A stretch of DNA of 51,728 nt from Rhodospirillum sp. UBA1311 (GTDB lineage Bacteria; Pseudomonadota; Alphaproteobacteria; Rhodospirillales; Rhodospirillaceae): assembly GCA_002307145.1 (NCBI GenBank), contig DBTR01000069.1, positions 1 to 51,728 of the forward strand, given 5' to 3'. The position numbers and the translations under genes are program-made. Below the pieces are notes generated by a model that did no database searches, had not been told where the DNA came from, and worked only from the letters and a program-made list of their open reading frames with translations. Numbering within the stretch: position 1 is the first letter of the stretch; every line of letters starts with the position of its first letter. Below are positions 33,316 through 41,437 of this stretch, piece after piece.

Positions 33316-34427
33316 CGCTGAAAGACAGACTCCGCCCCGTCAAACTCGGCGCGACGGCCCTGCCGTGGCGCATCGCCGCCGCGCTCGGGCGGCGCGGCAC
33401 CGGTCCGGCGGTGCAGTTCGTGATCGAGAACGCCGACTGGGCGATCCGCCGCGTCGGCGAGTTCACCCGCGACGAGGTCAACCGGATCACCGGGAGCGAG
33501 ACCGTCGGCGTGGTCACCGAACCGCAGAAGATCGTCCGCCGCGTCGCCCACTTCGGTTCGCAGTACATGTGGCTGAACTGGCAGGCCCATCTCACCGGCC
33601 GCAACCGTTACGTCACCACGTTCTTTCACGGCAAGCCCGAGGATGGCCCCGACGTTGCCGCCCACATCGACCGCTTTCTTGAGACCGTGCCACGCTTGGC
33701 GCGGGTGATCACTGCGGCGTCGCTGATCGAGGAACGCCTGCTCGGCTGGGGCGTGCCGCGAGACAAGCTGGTGCGGATTCCGATCGGCGTCGACAGCTCG
33801 GCGTTCGTGCCGCCTTCGCCCGCGCAGCGCGACGCCGCGCGCGCGAAATTCGGCATCGCACCGGACCGCCTCGTGGTCGGTTCGTTTCAGAAGGATGGCG
33901 TCGGCTGGGGTGACGGCATGGAGCCGAAGCCGATCAAGGGGCCGGACGTGTTCGTCGCCGCGATTGCCGAACTTGCGAAGCACGCGCCGGTGACTGCCTT
34001 CCTCACCGGCCCGGCGCGCGGCTACGTCAAGGCCGAGTTGGAACGGCGTGGCATTCCCTTCGTCCACACCTACACCAAGGACCACACCGGCTTGGTCGAG
34101 TGCTATCACGCTCTCGACCTCTACTTCGTCACCTCGCGCGAGGAAGGCGGACCGATGGGGATCATGGAAGGGATGGCGAGCGGCGTGCCGGTGGTGTCCA
34201 CCCGCGTCGGCATGGCTCCCGACCTGATCGTCGACGGCGTTACCGGCGGTCTGGTCGAACCCGAGGACGCGGCTGGGATCGCGGCGAGTGCGCTGCGCCT
34301 GCTGGCGCTGCCGGACGGCGGTGCGGCTCTCCGGACTGCCGCGCGCGCGGCGGCGGAAGGCGTCGATTGGACCGTCGCGGGCCGGGATCACTGGCTCAAG
34401 GTCTACCAGCCCTTGTTGGGCGAGTAG
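33312..34427 (+). CDS. Glycosyltransferase, GT4 family
   Basis: A 371-residue GT-B enzyme. It has VTTFFHGKPEDGPDVAAHID in the acceptor half and IPIGVDSSAFVPPS at the hinge. In the donor half FVTSREEGGPMGIMEGMASGVPVVSTRVGMAPDLIVDG contains the E-x7-E motif (EEGGPMGIME). It starts at GTG 33312, overlapping the stop of the GMD-like gene as GTGA. The gene ends one base before the next start. A retaining glycosyltransferase is expected for this family; the donor is possibly the GDP-6-deoxyhexose made by the neighbouring dehydratase, by position only. Confidence 0.85.
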   Translation: MTLKDRLRPVKLGATALPWRIAAALGRRGTGPAVQFVIENADWAIRRVGEFTRDEVNRITGSETVGVVTEPQKIVRRVAHFGSQYMWLNWQAHLTGRNRYVTTFFHGKPEDGPDVAAHIDRFLETVPRLARVITAASLIEERLLGWGVPRDKLVRIPIGVDSSAFVPPSPAQRDAARAKFGIAPDRLVVGSFQKDGVGWGDGMEPKPIKGPDVFVAAIAELAKHAPVTAFLTGPARGYVKAELERRGIPFVHTYTKDHTGLVECYHALDLYFVTSREEGGPMGIMEGMASGVPVVSTRVGMAPDLIVDGVTGGLVEPEDAAGIAASALRLLALPDGGAALRTAARAAAEGVDWTVAGRDHWLKVYQPLLGE

Positions 34428-34428
34428 C

Positions 34429-35532
34429 ATGGACACGCGCCACGATCCGGTGCTGAAGGCGTTGCTGCGGCGCGGCTGGCGGGCGGCGCAGTTGCTGCGC
34501 GTGCTGGCGGCGACGCCGCTGTCGGGCCGAGGCGGCGCGGCGCGAGTGTACTACGGCGGCGCGCGCGCGGGCGACCACGGCGGGCCGTTGGTCAAGGTCA
34601 AGCGCCTGCAGGAATACTTCCCCGAGCGCGCTTGGGACTTCAATCTCGTCTACGCACTCTCGAACGCGCCGTATCTGCCCGACATCGGGCTGGCGTGGCT
34701 CAAGCGACGCGGGGTGCCGCTGGTGCTCAACCAGAACGGCGTGTTTTATTCCGGCTGGTACGCGGGCGACTGGCGGGCGATGAACCGCACGATGGCGCAC
34801 GCCTATCATCGCGCCGACCATGTGTTCTGGCAGAGCGCGTTCTGCCGCCGTGCGGCGGATCGCTTCCTCGGGCCGCGCGACGGTGCGGGCGAGGTGCTGT
34901 TCAATGCCATCGACACCCACCGCTTCTGCCCGGCGGAGGCGCGGGGCGAGCGGCCGTTCACCTTCCTCCTCACCGGCAAGATCGACGCGCATCTGGTTCA
35001 CCGCCTGCACAGCACCCTCGCCGGTCTGGCGCAGGCACGCGCACAGGGGCTGGAGGCGCGACTGGTGATCGCCGGCCTGGTCGCGCCGGCAGCGCGCCAG
35101 CAGGCCGACGCGCTGGTTGCCGAACTCGGTCTCGGCGGCGCGGTGGTGTTCCAGGGACCGTACACCCAGGAATCCGCCCCGGCGGTCTACCGACAGGCCG
35201 ACGCCTACGTGATGACCAAGTACCTCGACCCCTGCCCGAACACTGTGCTGGAGGCGATGGCGTGCGGCCTGCCAGTGCTCCATTCGGCGAGCGGCGGCGT
35301 GCCCGAACTTGTCGGCGATGCAGCGGGCGTGGGTCTTGAAGTCCCGGAAGACTGGGAACACATCCACGTTCCCGATGCCGCCGCGATCGGCGCGGGGATG
35401 GTCGCGGTGGCGGATAACGCACGCGCGATGGGGGCGGCGGCACGCGCCCGCGCCGTGGCGCAGTTCGACATCCGCGACTGGATCGCCCGGCACCGCGCGG
35501 TGTTCGCGGCCCTTTTGGAGAAAACTCCGTGA
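34429..35532 (+). CDS. Glycosyltransferase, GT4 family
   Basis: A 367-residue GT-B enzyme. LVYALSNAPYLPDIGLAWLKRRG and NQNGVFYSGWYAGDW lie in the first half. FTFLLTGKIDAHLVHRL and TKYLDPCPNTVLEAMACGLPVLHSASGGVPELVG lie in the donor half. The DPCPNTVLE segment is the E-x7-E region with Asp at the first position. The chosen start is ATG 34429, one base after the previous stop; the open frame before it runs through the neighbour and is not coding. It overlaps the methyltransferase gene at 35529 by four bases. Specificity is unknown. Confidence 0.84.
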   Translation: MDTRHDPVLKALLRRGWRAAQLLRVLAATPLSGRGGAARVYYGGARAGDHGGPLVKVKRLQEYFPERAWDFNLVYALSNAPYLPDIGLAWLKRRGVPLVLNQNGVFYSGWYAGDWRAMNRTMAHAYHRADHVFWQSAFCRRAADRFLGPRDGAGEVLFNAIDTHRFCPAEARGERPFTFLLTGKIDAHLVHRLHSTLAGLAQARAQGLEARLVIAGLVAPAARQQADALVAELGLGGAVVFQGPYTQESAPAVYRQADAYVMTKYLDPCPNTVLEAMACGLPVLHSASGGVPELVGDAAGVGLEVPEDWEHIHVPDAAAIGAGMVAVADNARAMGAAARARAVAQFDIRDWIARHRAVFAALLEKTP

Positions 35533-36287
35533 AAGCTCTGCTCCTGACCCTCGCCAACGGATTGGCGGTGATCTGGCGGCTGATTCCCGGTCGTCTGCGG
35601 ACCGGCCTGATCACCGGCTTCTTCGTCCTCGAATCTCGCCACCCCGACCCGGCGGCGGGGTTGCGGCGGCTTTTCATTCTTCGCGACCGCCTCGAACTCG
35701 TGACCAACGAGCGGGCGATGGCGCTGGGCCGGGGCGAGCACCCGAAGCACCGCCTCACCGACTACCACCGCTTCTTCATCGATCGGATCGGTGCGCGCGA
35801 CCGGGTGCTCGATATCGGTTGCGGCTACGGCGCGGTGGCGCGCGACGTCGCCCTCTCGCACCCCGAGGCGACGGTGGTCGGCATCGACATGAACCGGCCG
35901 CGCCTCGACCAGGCGATCGCTTCCGACAATCCGCCCAATCTTCGCTTCGTTGAAGGCGACGCGACCAAGGCGGTGCCCGACGGCGGCTGGGACGTGATCG
36001 TGCTCTCCAACGTGCTCGAACACATCAGCGACCGGGTCGGCTTCCTCGCCGCGGTGCGCACGTCGACCGGCGCGCCGAAGTTCCTGATCCGGGTGCCGCA
36101 TTTCGAGCGCGAATGGCAGATGCCGATGCGCAAGGAATTGGGGGTGAACTACTACTCCGACGACGACCACAAGATCGAACATACCCTGGCCGAGTTCCGC
36201 GCCGAGACCGCCGCTGCGGGACTGGAGATCGCCGAGATTCTCACCCCCTGGGGCGAGATCTGGGCGGATTGCCGCGTCGCCCGATGA
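35529..36287 (+). CDS. SAM-dependent methyltransferase
   Basis: A 252-residue class I methyltransferase with SAM loop VLDIGCGYGAVARDVA, acidic VVGIDMNRPRL, DVIVLSNVLEHISDRVGFL and a C-terminal half without further domains. The first 45 residues are hydrophobic and basic (LLLTLANGLAVIWRLIPGRL), which could mark a membrane-associated N-terminus. The start is GTG 35529, overlapping the previous stop as GTGA. Together with the methyltransferases at 7258 and 31504 it makes three in the cluster. It is likely a sugar O-methyltransferase. Confidence 0.83.
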   Translation: MKALLLTLANGLAVIWRLIPGRLRTGLITGFFVLESRHPDPAAGLRRLFILRDRLELVTNERAMALGRGEHPKHRLTDYHRFFIDRIGARDRVLDIGCGYGAVARDVALSHPEATVVGIDMNRPRLDQAIASDNPPNLRFVEGDATKAVPDGGWDVIVLSNVLEHISDRVGFLAAVRTSTGAPKFLIRVPHFEREWQMPMRKELGVNYYSDDDHKIEHTLAEFRAETAAAGLEIAEILTPWGEIWADCRVAR

Positions 36288-37153
36288 GCGAGGCCGTGCC
36301 GCGTCTGTCGGTGGCGATACCGGTTTACAACGGCGGGGCGGATCTGCGGCTCGCGGTGGCGTCGGTGTTGGGGCAGAGCTTTGGCGATTGGGAATTGCTG
36401 CTGATCGACGACGGCTCGACCGACGGCGCGATCGAAGCGCTCGGGCTCGACGATCCGCGGGTGCGGCTGATCCGCGACGGCGCGAACCGCGGGCTGGCGA
36501 CGCGGCTCAATCAGGCGATCGGGCTGGCGCGGGGCGAGCTGTTCGCGCGCATGGATGCGGACGACGTCTGTCACCCCGAGCGGTTCGCGCGGCAGGTGGC
36601 GTTCCTTGATGCGCACCCCGAGGTCGACCTGCTCGGCACCGCGTGCGTCACCATCGACGCGGTGGGGAGGCTGAGCGGCCGGTTCCCGTTCGCGGCAAGC
36701 CATGCCGAGATCTGCGCGCGGCCCTGGCGCGGCTTCCATCTCGCGCATCCGACCTGGATGGGGCGCGCCACGTGGTTCCGGTCGAACCGCTACGCCGATC
36801 CCGCGCCGTACTATTGCGAAGACCAGGAGCTGCTGTTGCGCACCTACGCGACCAGTTGCTTCGCCGCGTTGCCCGAGGCGCTGTTCGCCTATCGGGTGCG
36901 CGGGCGTCTGGCGTGGAAAAAGCTGTTCCGCGCCCGCCTTGCACTGTTCCGGGTGCAGGCGGCGCATTTCCTCAAGCGCGGCCAGTTCGGCGCGCTGATC
37001 CTCGCGGGTGCGGCGACCAAGCTGCGGATCGCGATGGATATCTGGCGGGCGTTGCGCGGCGGCGCGCCCGCCGCTCTGCCGGTCGGGCAATCCGACCGGA
37101 CATTCTGGGAAGTCTGGCTCCAGGATCTCGCGACGCGCCCTGCGTCGCGCTAG
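36284..37153 (+). CDS. Glycosyltransferase, GT2 family
   Basis: A 289-residue GT-A enzyme and the last gene of the cluster. The N-terminal SVAIPVYNGGADLRLAVASVLGQS is followed by the DDGSTDG nucleotide-binding turn and ARMDADDV, in which DADD supplies the metal-binding DxD. YCEDQELLLR is the usual ED motif of the catalytic base region. The only GT2 protein of the window, it is an inverting enzyme by family. It starts inside the previous stop (ATGA) and ends four bases before the stop of rfaH, which comes from the opposite strand. Confidence 0.87.
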   Translation: MSEAVPRLSVAIPVYNGGADLRLAVASVLGQSFGDWELLLIDDGSTDGAIEALGLDDPRVRLIRDGANRGLATRLNQAIGLARGELFARMDADDVCHPERFARQVAFLDAHPEVDLLGTACVTIDAVGRLSGRFPFAASHAEICARPWRGFHLAHPTWMGRATWFRSNRYADPAPYYCEDQELLLRTYATSCFAALPEALFAYRVRGRLAWKKLFRARLALFRVQAAHFLKRGQFGALILAGAATKLRIAMDIWRALRGGAPAALPVGQSDRTFWEVWLQDLATRPASR

Positions 37154-37157
37154 CCGC

Positions 37158-37655
37158 CTACACCACCTTGCGCAAGCTCGCGACGCCGACGGCGAGGCCG
37201 GCGGTTCGGCCGAGCAGGTCGATCAGCACCATGGCGCGGCGCTCGCCTTCGGCCATCTGAAACACCCCTTCGATCCCCGCGAACGGACCATCGGCGATGG
37301 TCACCCGTTCGCCCGGCGCGAACAATCGCTCGGGCGCGGGCGGAGCCTCCGCCATGCGGCGACGCAGCAGGTCGATCAGGCCTTCGGCGACCTGGGCCGG
37401 GGCGTCGCCGAAGCTGACCAGCTTGCTCACCCCCTTGGTCGAGCGGATCGGCGCCCAGCTCGGGTCGCCGGGTTCGGTGCCGAGGCGGACGAAGAGATAG
37501 CGCGGGAACAGCGGCTCGCTTTCCACCACCACCTTGCCGCGCCTAAGCTTTTCCACCCGCAGCAGCGGCAGCAGGCAGTCGAAGCCCTGGCGCGCGAGGT
37601 TTTCCTCGGCGCGGGTTTCCTGGTGCGGTTTGGTGTGGATGACGTACCAGCCCAT
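37158..37655 (-). CDS. rfaH: Transcription antiterminator, RfaH/NusG paralogue
   Basis: A 165-residue specialised NusG. The NGN domain is GWYVIHTKPHQETRAEENL through PLFPRYLFVRLG, and the KOW domain is PGERVTIADGPFAGIEGVFQ. Length and the WYVIHTKPHQE opening are those of RfaH rather than housekeeping NusG. RfaH binds RNA polymerase paused at an ops element and suppresses termination through long surface-glycan operons. The gene is last of an EVE-HAD-phosphomannomutase-rfaH run (14 bases after the mutase stop) and converges on the 36-kb glycan cluster, its natural target. No ops-like site upstream of the cluster can be checked because its promoter lies outside the window. Confidence 0.9.
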   Translation of the reverse strand: MGWYVIHTKPHQETRAEENLARQGFDCLLPLLRVEKLRRGKVVVESEPLFPRYLFVRLGTEPGDPSWAPIRSTKGVSKLVSFGDAPAQVAEGLIDLLRRRMAEAPPAPERLFAPGERVTIADGPFAGIEGVFQMAEGERRAMVLIDLLGRTAGLAVGVASLRKVV

Positions 37656-37669
37656 GGCGTGCGTCCGTT

Positions 37670-39040
37670 TCAGCGGTCCCCGGCGGGGACGTCCTCGATC
37701 AGGGCGCGGATCGCCGCAAGGTGGTAGCGCACCGCGTCGGCGTCGCCCCGGGTTTCGATGTTGAGGCGGAGCAGCGGCTCGGTGTTGGACTGGCGGAGGT
37801 TGAAGCGCCAGTCGCCGAAGTCGAGGCCGACGCCGTCGGTGTCGTCGCGTTGCGGGTTCATCGGCAGGTAGTGCGCCAGAATCCGTGCGGTTGCGGCGGC
37901 GGCATCGGTTTCGAAGTTGATCTCGCCCGAGCACGGGAACGCCGCCATCTTCTCCGCGACCAGCTCGGCGAGGCTCTTGCCCGAGCGGCTCACCAGCATC
38001 GCGATCAGCAACCACGGGATCATTCCGGTGTCGCAGTAGGCGAAGTCCTTGAAGTAGTGATGGCCGCTCATCTCGCCGCCGTAGACCGCATCCTCGGCGC
38101 GCATCCGTTCCTTGATGAACGCGTGGCCGGTCTTGCAGCGCACCGCGACGCCGCCGTTGGCCTCGACCTGGGCGATCGTCGCCCATTCGAGACGCGGGTC
38201 GTGGATGATCCTCGCTCCCGGATGGCGGAGCAGCATCGCCTCGGCGAGCAGGCCGACGAGGTAGTAGCCCTCGATGAAGTTGCCCGCGTTGTCGTAGAGG
38301 AAGCAGCGGTCGGCGTCGCCGTCCCAGGCCACGCCGAAGTCGGCCTCGTGGCGCAGCACCGCCTGGGAAGTGGCGGCGCGCATCTCCGGCAGCAGCGGGT
38401 TGGGTACGCCGTCGGGGAAGGTGCCGTCCGGATTGCCGCGCACCAACTCGATCGAGAAAGGCAGGTGCTTTGCCAATTGCTCGACGATCGGCCCGGCGAC
38501 GCCGTTGCCCGCGTCGGCGAGAATCCGGAGCGGCTTCAGCTCGACGCCCTCGACGAAGCTCAGGAGGTGCGTGATGTAGGCGGATTTGTCGGCGTCCCGG
38601 GTCGACTTGCCGATCCGGCGCGGCGGCGATTCGGGCTCCATCACCCGCGCGGCGATCTCCTTGAGGCCGGTGTCGCCCGAGATCGGCCGCGCGCCTTTGC
38701 GCACCAGTTTCATCCCGTTGTAGCCCTTGGGGTTGTGGCTGGCGGTGACCATGATCCCGCCGCCGACGCCCTGCGCCTCGCGGTGCGCGGTCTGGAAGTA
38801 GACCTCCTCGGTCGCGCACAGGCCGATGTCGATCACGTCCGCGCCGCCCTGGGTCAGGCCCGCGATCAGCGCGTCGGCGAGTTCAGGGCTTTCGAGCCGC
38901 GCGTCGTGGCCGACGACGACGATGCCGGGGTCGACGACCTCGGCGAACGCGCGGCCGATGCGGCGGCTGAGTTCGGTGTCGAGATCGACCGGGACCCGGC
39001 CGCGAATGTCGTAGGCTTTGAAGCAGGAGAGGGGAGTCAT
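37670..39040 (-). CDS. manB: Phosphomannomutase/phosphoglucomutase
   Basis: A 456-residue alpha-D-phosphohexomutase. It interconverts mannose- or glucose-6-phosphate and -1-phosphate. Signatures: FKAYDIRG (7-14), TASHNPKGYNGMK with the phosphorylated Ser101, WDGDADRCFLYD metal loop, GGEMSGHHYFKDF sugar-binding loop and RQSNTEPLLRL phosphate-binding loop. All four catalytic loops are intact. Start ATG 39040 has GGAGG at a good distance and overlaps the HAD stop. It supplies mannose-1-phosphate for GDP-mannose and so for the gmd genes at 1 and 32314. No GDP-mannose pyrophosphorylase gene is in the window. Confidence 0.93.
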   Translation of the reverse strand: MTPLSCFKAYDIRGRVPVDLDTELSRRIGRAFAEVVDPGIVVVGHDARLESPELADALIAGLTQGGADVIDIGLCATEEVYFQTAHREAQGVGGGIMVTASHNPKGYNGMKLVRKGARPISGDTGLKEIAARVMEPESPPRRIGKSTRDADKSAYITHLLSFVEGVELKPLRILADAGNGVAGPIVEQLAKHLPFSIELVRGNPDGTFPDGVPNPLLPEMRAATSQAVLRHEADFGVAWDGDADRCFLYDNAGNFIEGYYLVGLLAEAMLLRHPGARIIHDPRLEWATIAQVEANGGVAVRCKTGHAFIKERMRAEDAVYGGEMSGHHYFKDFAYCDTGMIPWLLIAMLVSRSGKSLAELVAEKMAAFPCSGEINFETDAAAATARILAHYLPMNPQRDDTDGVGLDFGDWRFNLRQSNTEPLLRLNIETRGDADAVRYHLAAIRALIEDVPAGDR

Positions 39041-39660
39041 GCCGGAACCTCCGAAAGCAGCGTTTCGAGTTCGCGCAGGTCGGCGATCATCGGGCCGGGC
39101 TCGGGGCTTGCGCCGAGCGTGCCCTGGTCGAGGCCGACGAAGCGGCAGCCGACCCCCGCCGCGCCCTGTTTGTCGTCGATGCCGTCGCCGACCATCAGGA
39201 GTTCGTCGGGTGCGAGGCCTTCCGCCGACATCACCGCCTTGAGGTTGGCGACCTTGCGGGCGTGGCCGCCGAGGATGCCGTCGAAGCTCCCCGCCGGGTA
39301 GCGGCGTTTGACGATGGCGCGCAAGGGGGCCTCGGGCGTCGCGCTGTTGATCCAGATCTTGATGCCGTCGCGGCGCAGGCGCGCGAGCGCCTCGGTCGCA
39401 CCGGGACGTTCGGGCGCGGCGAGGATCGCGGCTTCGCACCACGCGCCGTAGGCTTCGGCCATTTCGCCCGCGTCCTGGCCGAAGCGGGCGGAGAACGCGG
39501 CGAAGATCGCGAAGCGGTCGCCGGGGGGATCGGCGAGCAGAGCGGCCATTGCATCCGCGCCGCCCGGGATTGTGGCGGTGACGGCGAAGAAGCCGTCGCG
39601 CTTGATCGCGTTGGACATCACCAACGTGCCGTCGAAGTCGAAGACGACGCAGCGGATCAT
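39037..39660 (-). CDS. HAD-superfamily hydrolase
   Basis: A 207-residue HAD phosphatase, with VVFDFDGTL (nucleophile Asp8, acid/base Asp10), a helical cap of about 70 residues, INSATPE (the conserved Thr/Ser of motif II) and MVGDGIDDKQGA (metal-binding Asp). It resembles phosphoglycolate phosphatase-type enzymes, but a sugar phosphate is also possible. It overlaps both neighbours by four bases: the EVE gene before it and the phosphomannomutase gene after it. That placement hints at a sugar-phosphate role. The substrate is not readable. Confidence 0.82.
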   Translation of the reverse strand: MIRCVVFDFDGTLVMSNAIKRDGFFAVTATIPGGADAMAALLADPPGDRFAIFAAFSARFGQDAGEMAEAYGAWCEAAILAAPERPGATEALARLRRDGIKIWINSATPEAPLRAIVKRRYPAGSFDGILGGHARKVANLKAVMSAEGLAPDELLMVGDGIDDKQGAAGVGCRFVGLDQGTLGASPEPGPMIADLRELETLLSEVPA

Positions 39661-40070
39661 CGCGCCACCCCGCCGAGTTCGCAGATTTTCGCCCAGGCGG
39701 CGTCGGGGATCGGCATCACCGAAAGCCGGGCCTGGCGCACCAGGGGGAGTTCGGCGAGGTCGGGGTCGGCCTTGATCTGGGCGAGGGTGACCGGATTGGG
39801 GAAGGCTTCACGCGCCTTGACCCAGACGATCACGAACTTGCCCGACGGGTCGGAGGGATCGGGCTCGGCCTCGCCGACGATGGTGACGATGCCGACGATC
39901 CGCTTCTCGGTCACCGAATGGTAGAAAAACGCGGTGTCGCCGCTGCGCATGCTGCGCAGGTGGCGCGCCGCCAGATGGTTGCGCACGCCGCTCCAGGCCT
40001 CGCGGTCGACCTGGACCTGGTCGTTCCACCCCCACTCCCCGGGTTCGGACTTCAGTAGCCAATGGGCCAT
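39657..40070 (-). CDS. EVE-domain protein
   Basis: A 137-residue EVE domain protein beginning HWLLKSEPGEWGWNDQ and containing SGVRNHLAARHLRSMRSGDTAFFYHS, both typical of the small PUA-like EVE family, which binds modified bases in DNA or RNA. It is a single-domain protein of normal length. In alphaproteobacteria this gene commonly lies next to yciI, gpsA and tsaD (recalled, not searched), which supports the taxonomic reading. It overlaps the HAD gene by four bases and lies 61 bases after yciI. Confidence 0.88.
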   Translation of the reverse strand: MAHWLLKSEPGEWGWNDQVQVDREAWSGVRNHLAARHLRSMRSGDTAFFYHSVTEKRIVGIVTIVGEAEPDPSDPSGKFVIVWVKAREAFPNPVTLAQIKADPDLAELPLVRQARLSVMPIPDAAWAKICELGGVAR

Positions 40071-40131
40071 CGTGAACGCTCTCCCTCGGACTCTAGATGC
40101 GACCGCGCGCGGGGCTTGAAAAGGGGTGGAG

Positions 40132-40407
40132 TTAGCGGGGGAAGACCTTCTTGAACGGGCGCACGGTGACGCTCGCGAACAGGCCCGCCTTGGCGTAGGG
40201 ATCGAGGCTAAGCATCGCGTCGAGGGCGGCGCGGTCCTCGGCTTCGATCACCAGGAGCGAGCCGACCATGCTGGTGCCGTCGTCGGCGAACATCGGGCCG
40301 CCGAGAGCGATCGGCAGGGTGGCGGCGTATTCGAGGTGGGCGGCGCGGTTGGCGAGGCGGGTTTCGAGGGCGTTCGGCTTGTCGAGGGCGGTGACGGCGT
40401 AGAGCAT
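40132..40407 (-). CDS. yciI: YciI-like protein
   Basis: A 91-residue YciI-family protein (ferredoxin-like alpha/beta dimer). It has MLYAVTALDKPNALETRLANRAAHLEYAA, with the conserved His in RAAHL, then LLVIEAEDRAALDAMLSLDPYAKAGLF, where the Asp-Pro pair of the family sits. The function of YciI proteins is not settled. The start has CGGAGA upstream and follows gpsA after 22 bases, in the conserved tsaD-gpsA-yciI order. Confidence 0.87.
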   Translation of the reverse strand: MLYAVTALDKPNALETRLANRAAHLEYAATLPIALGGPMFADDGTSMVGSLLVIEAEDRAALDAMLSLDPYAKAGLFASVTVRPFKKVFPR

Positions 40408-40429
40408 TTTCGAAGTCTCCGGGTTGAGG

Positions 40430-41422
40430 TCAGTCCCGCTCGGCGCGCAGGGGCCGGGCGAGCAGGTCGGTAATCGTGGCGTCGATGTCGGCGCCGTCGA
40501 ACAGCACCGCCGCCACCGCGCTTGCCACCGGCATGTCGATGCCGGTCTTGAGTGCGAGGTCGCGCGCGGCGCGGGCGGTGAACACGCCTTCGGTGACGGC
40601 GCGGCGTTCGGCGAGGATGTCTTTCAAGGCGCGGCCCTGCCCCAACGCGGCGCCGAGGGAGAAGTTGCGCGACAGCATCGAGGTGGCGGTGAGGATCAGA
40701 TCGCCCAAGCCCGCGAGGCCCATCAGCGACATCGGCTGCGCGCCCTTGGCGACGGCGAGGCGGGTGATCTCGGCGATGCCCCGGGTGATCAGCGCGGCCT
40801 GGGCGTTGTGGCCGAGTTCGCGCCCGGCGACGATGCCGCAGGCGATGGCGAGCACGTTCTTGACCGCGCCGCCGACTTCCGCCGCGATCACGTCCTTCGA
40901 CCAATAGGGGCGGAATCCCGGCGCTTCCAAGGCGTGAGCAAGGCGGGCGGCGAGGGTTTCGTCCTCGCAGGCGAGGGTGATCGCGGTGGGCAGGCCGCGT
41001 GCGACTTCCGCCGCGAAGGTCGGGCCGGAGAGCACGCCCCAGACCGCCTTCGGCAGTTCCTGGGCGAGCACGTCGCTCATCAGGTCGAAGGTGCCTTCCT
41101 CGATCCCCTTGGCGCACATCACCACCGGCACGCCGGGGCGGTAGTGGCGCGAGAATTCGCGCAGCACCGGGCGGACGAACTGCGACGGCGTGACCCAGAG
41201 GATCACGTCGGTTTTTGCGATCTCGGCGAGGTCGGAGGTAGCGACGATGGCGTCGTCGAGCTTCACGCCAGGGAGGTAGACGCGGTTTTCACGCGCGGCG
41301 TTGATGCCTTCGACGATGTCGCGCTCGTGCGCCCAGAGGGTCACCGGCCGTCCCGCGCGCGCCGCGGTGATGGCCAAGGCGGTGCCCCAAGCGCCCGCGC
41401 CGACGATGCCGATCCGTTCCAT
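40430..41422 (-). CDS. gpsA: NAD(P)-dependent glycerol-3-phosphate dehydrogenase
   Basis: Reduces dihydroxyacetone phosphate to sn-glycerol-3-phosphate for phospholipid synthesis. The 330-residue protein has GIVGAGAWGTALAI (N-terminal NAD loop), LWVTPSQFVRPVL, CAKGIEEGT, LSGPTFAAEVARGLPTA, KNVLAIACGIVAG (catalytic Lys) and the C-terminal SRNFSLGAALG. All motifs are canonical and the length is normal. It starts 15 bases after the tsaD stop with GGGAGA as ribosome site. Confidence 0.96.
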   Translation of the reverse strand: MERIGIVGAGAWGTALAITAARAGRPVTLWAHERDIVEGINAARENRVYLPGVKLDDAIVATSDLAEIAKTDVILWVTPSQFVRPVLREFSRHYRPGVPVVMCAKGIEEGTFDLMSDVLAQELPKAVWGVLSGPTFAAEVARGLPTAITLACEDETLAARLAHALEAPGFRPYWSKDVIAAEVGGAVKNVLAIACGIVAGRELGHNAQAALITRGIAEITRLAVAKGAQPMSLMGLAGLGDLILTATSMLSRNFSLGAALGQGRALKDILAERRAVTEGVFTARAARDLALKTGIDMPVASAVAAVLFDGADIDATITDLLARPLRAERD

Positions 41423-41437
41423 GCCGTCTCCCGAAGT

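Noticed and set aside
37721..39301. A plus-strand open frame of about 526 codons opposite phosphomannomutase and HAD genes
   Set aside because: The minus strand carries complete catalytic motifs of both enzymes; the plus frame has low-complexity content.
41137..41144. GGCGGTAG, the core of an RfaH ops element
   Set aside because: It lies on the strand opposite to gpsA, inside its coding sequence, not in a leader of a glycan operon; a chance match in GC-rich DNA.
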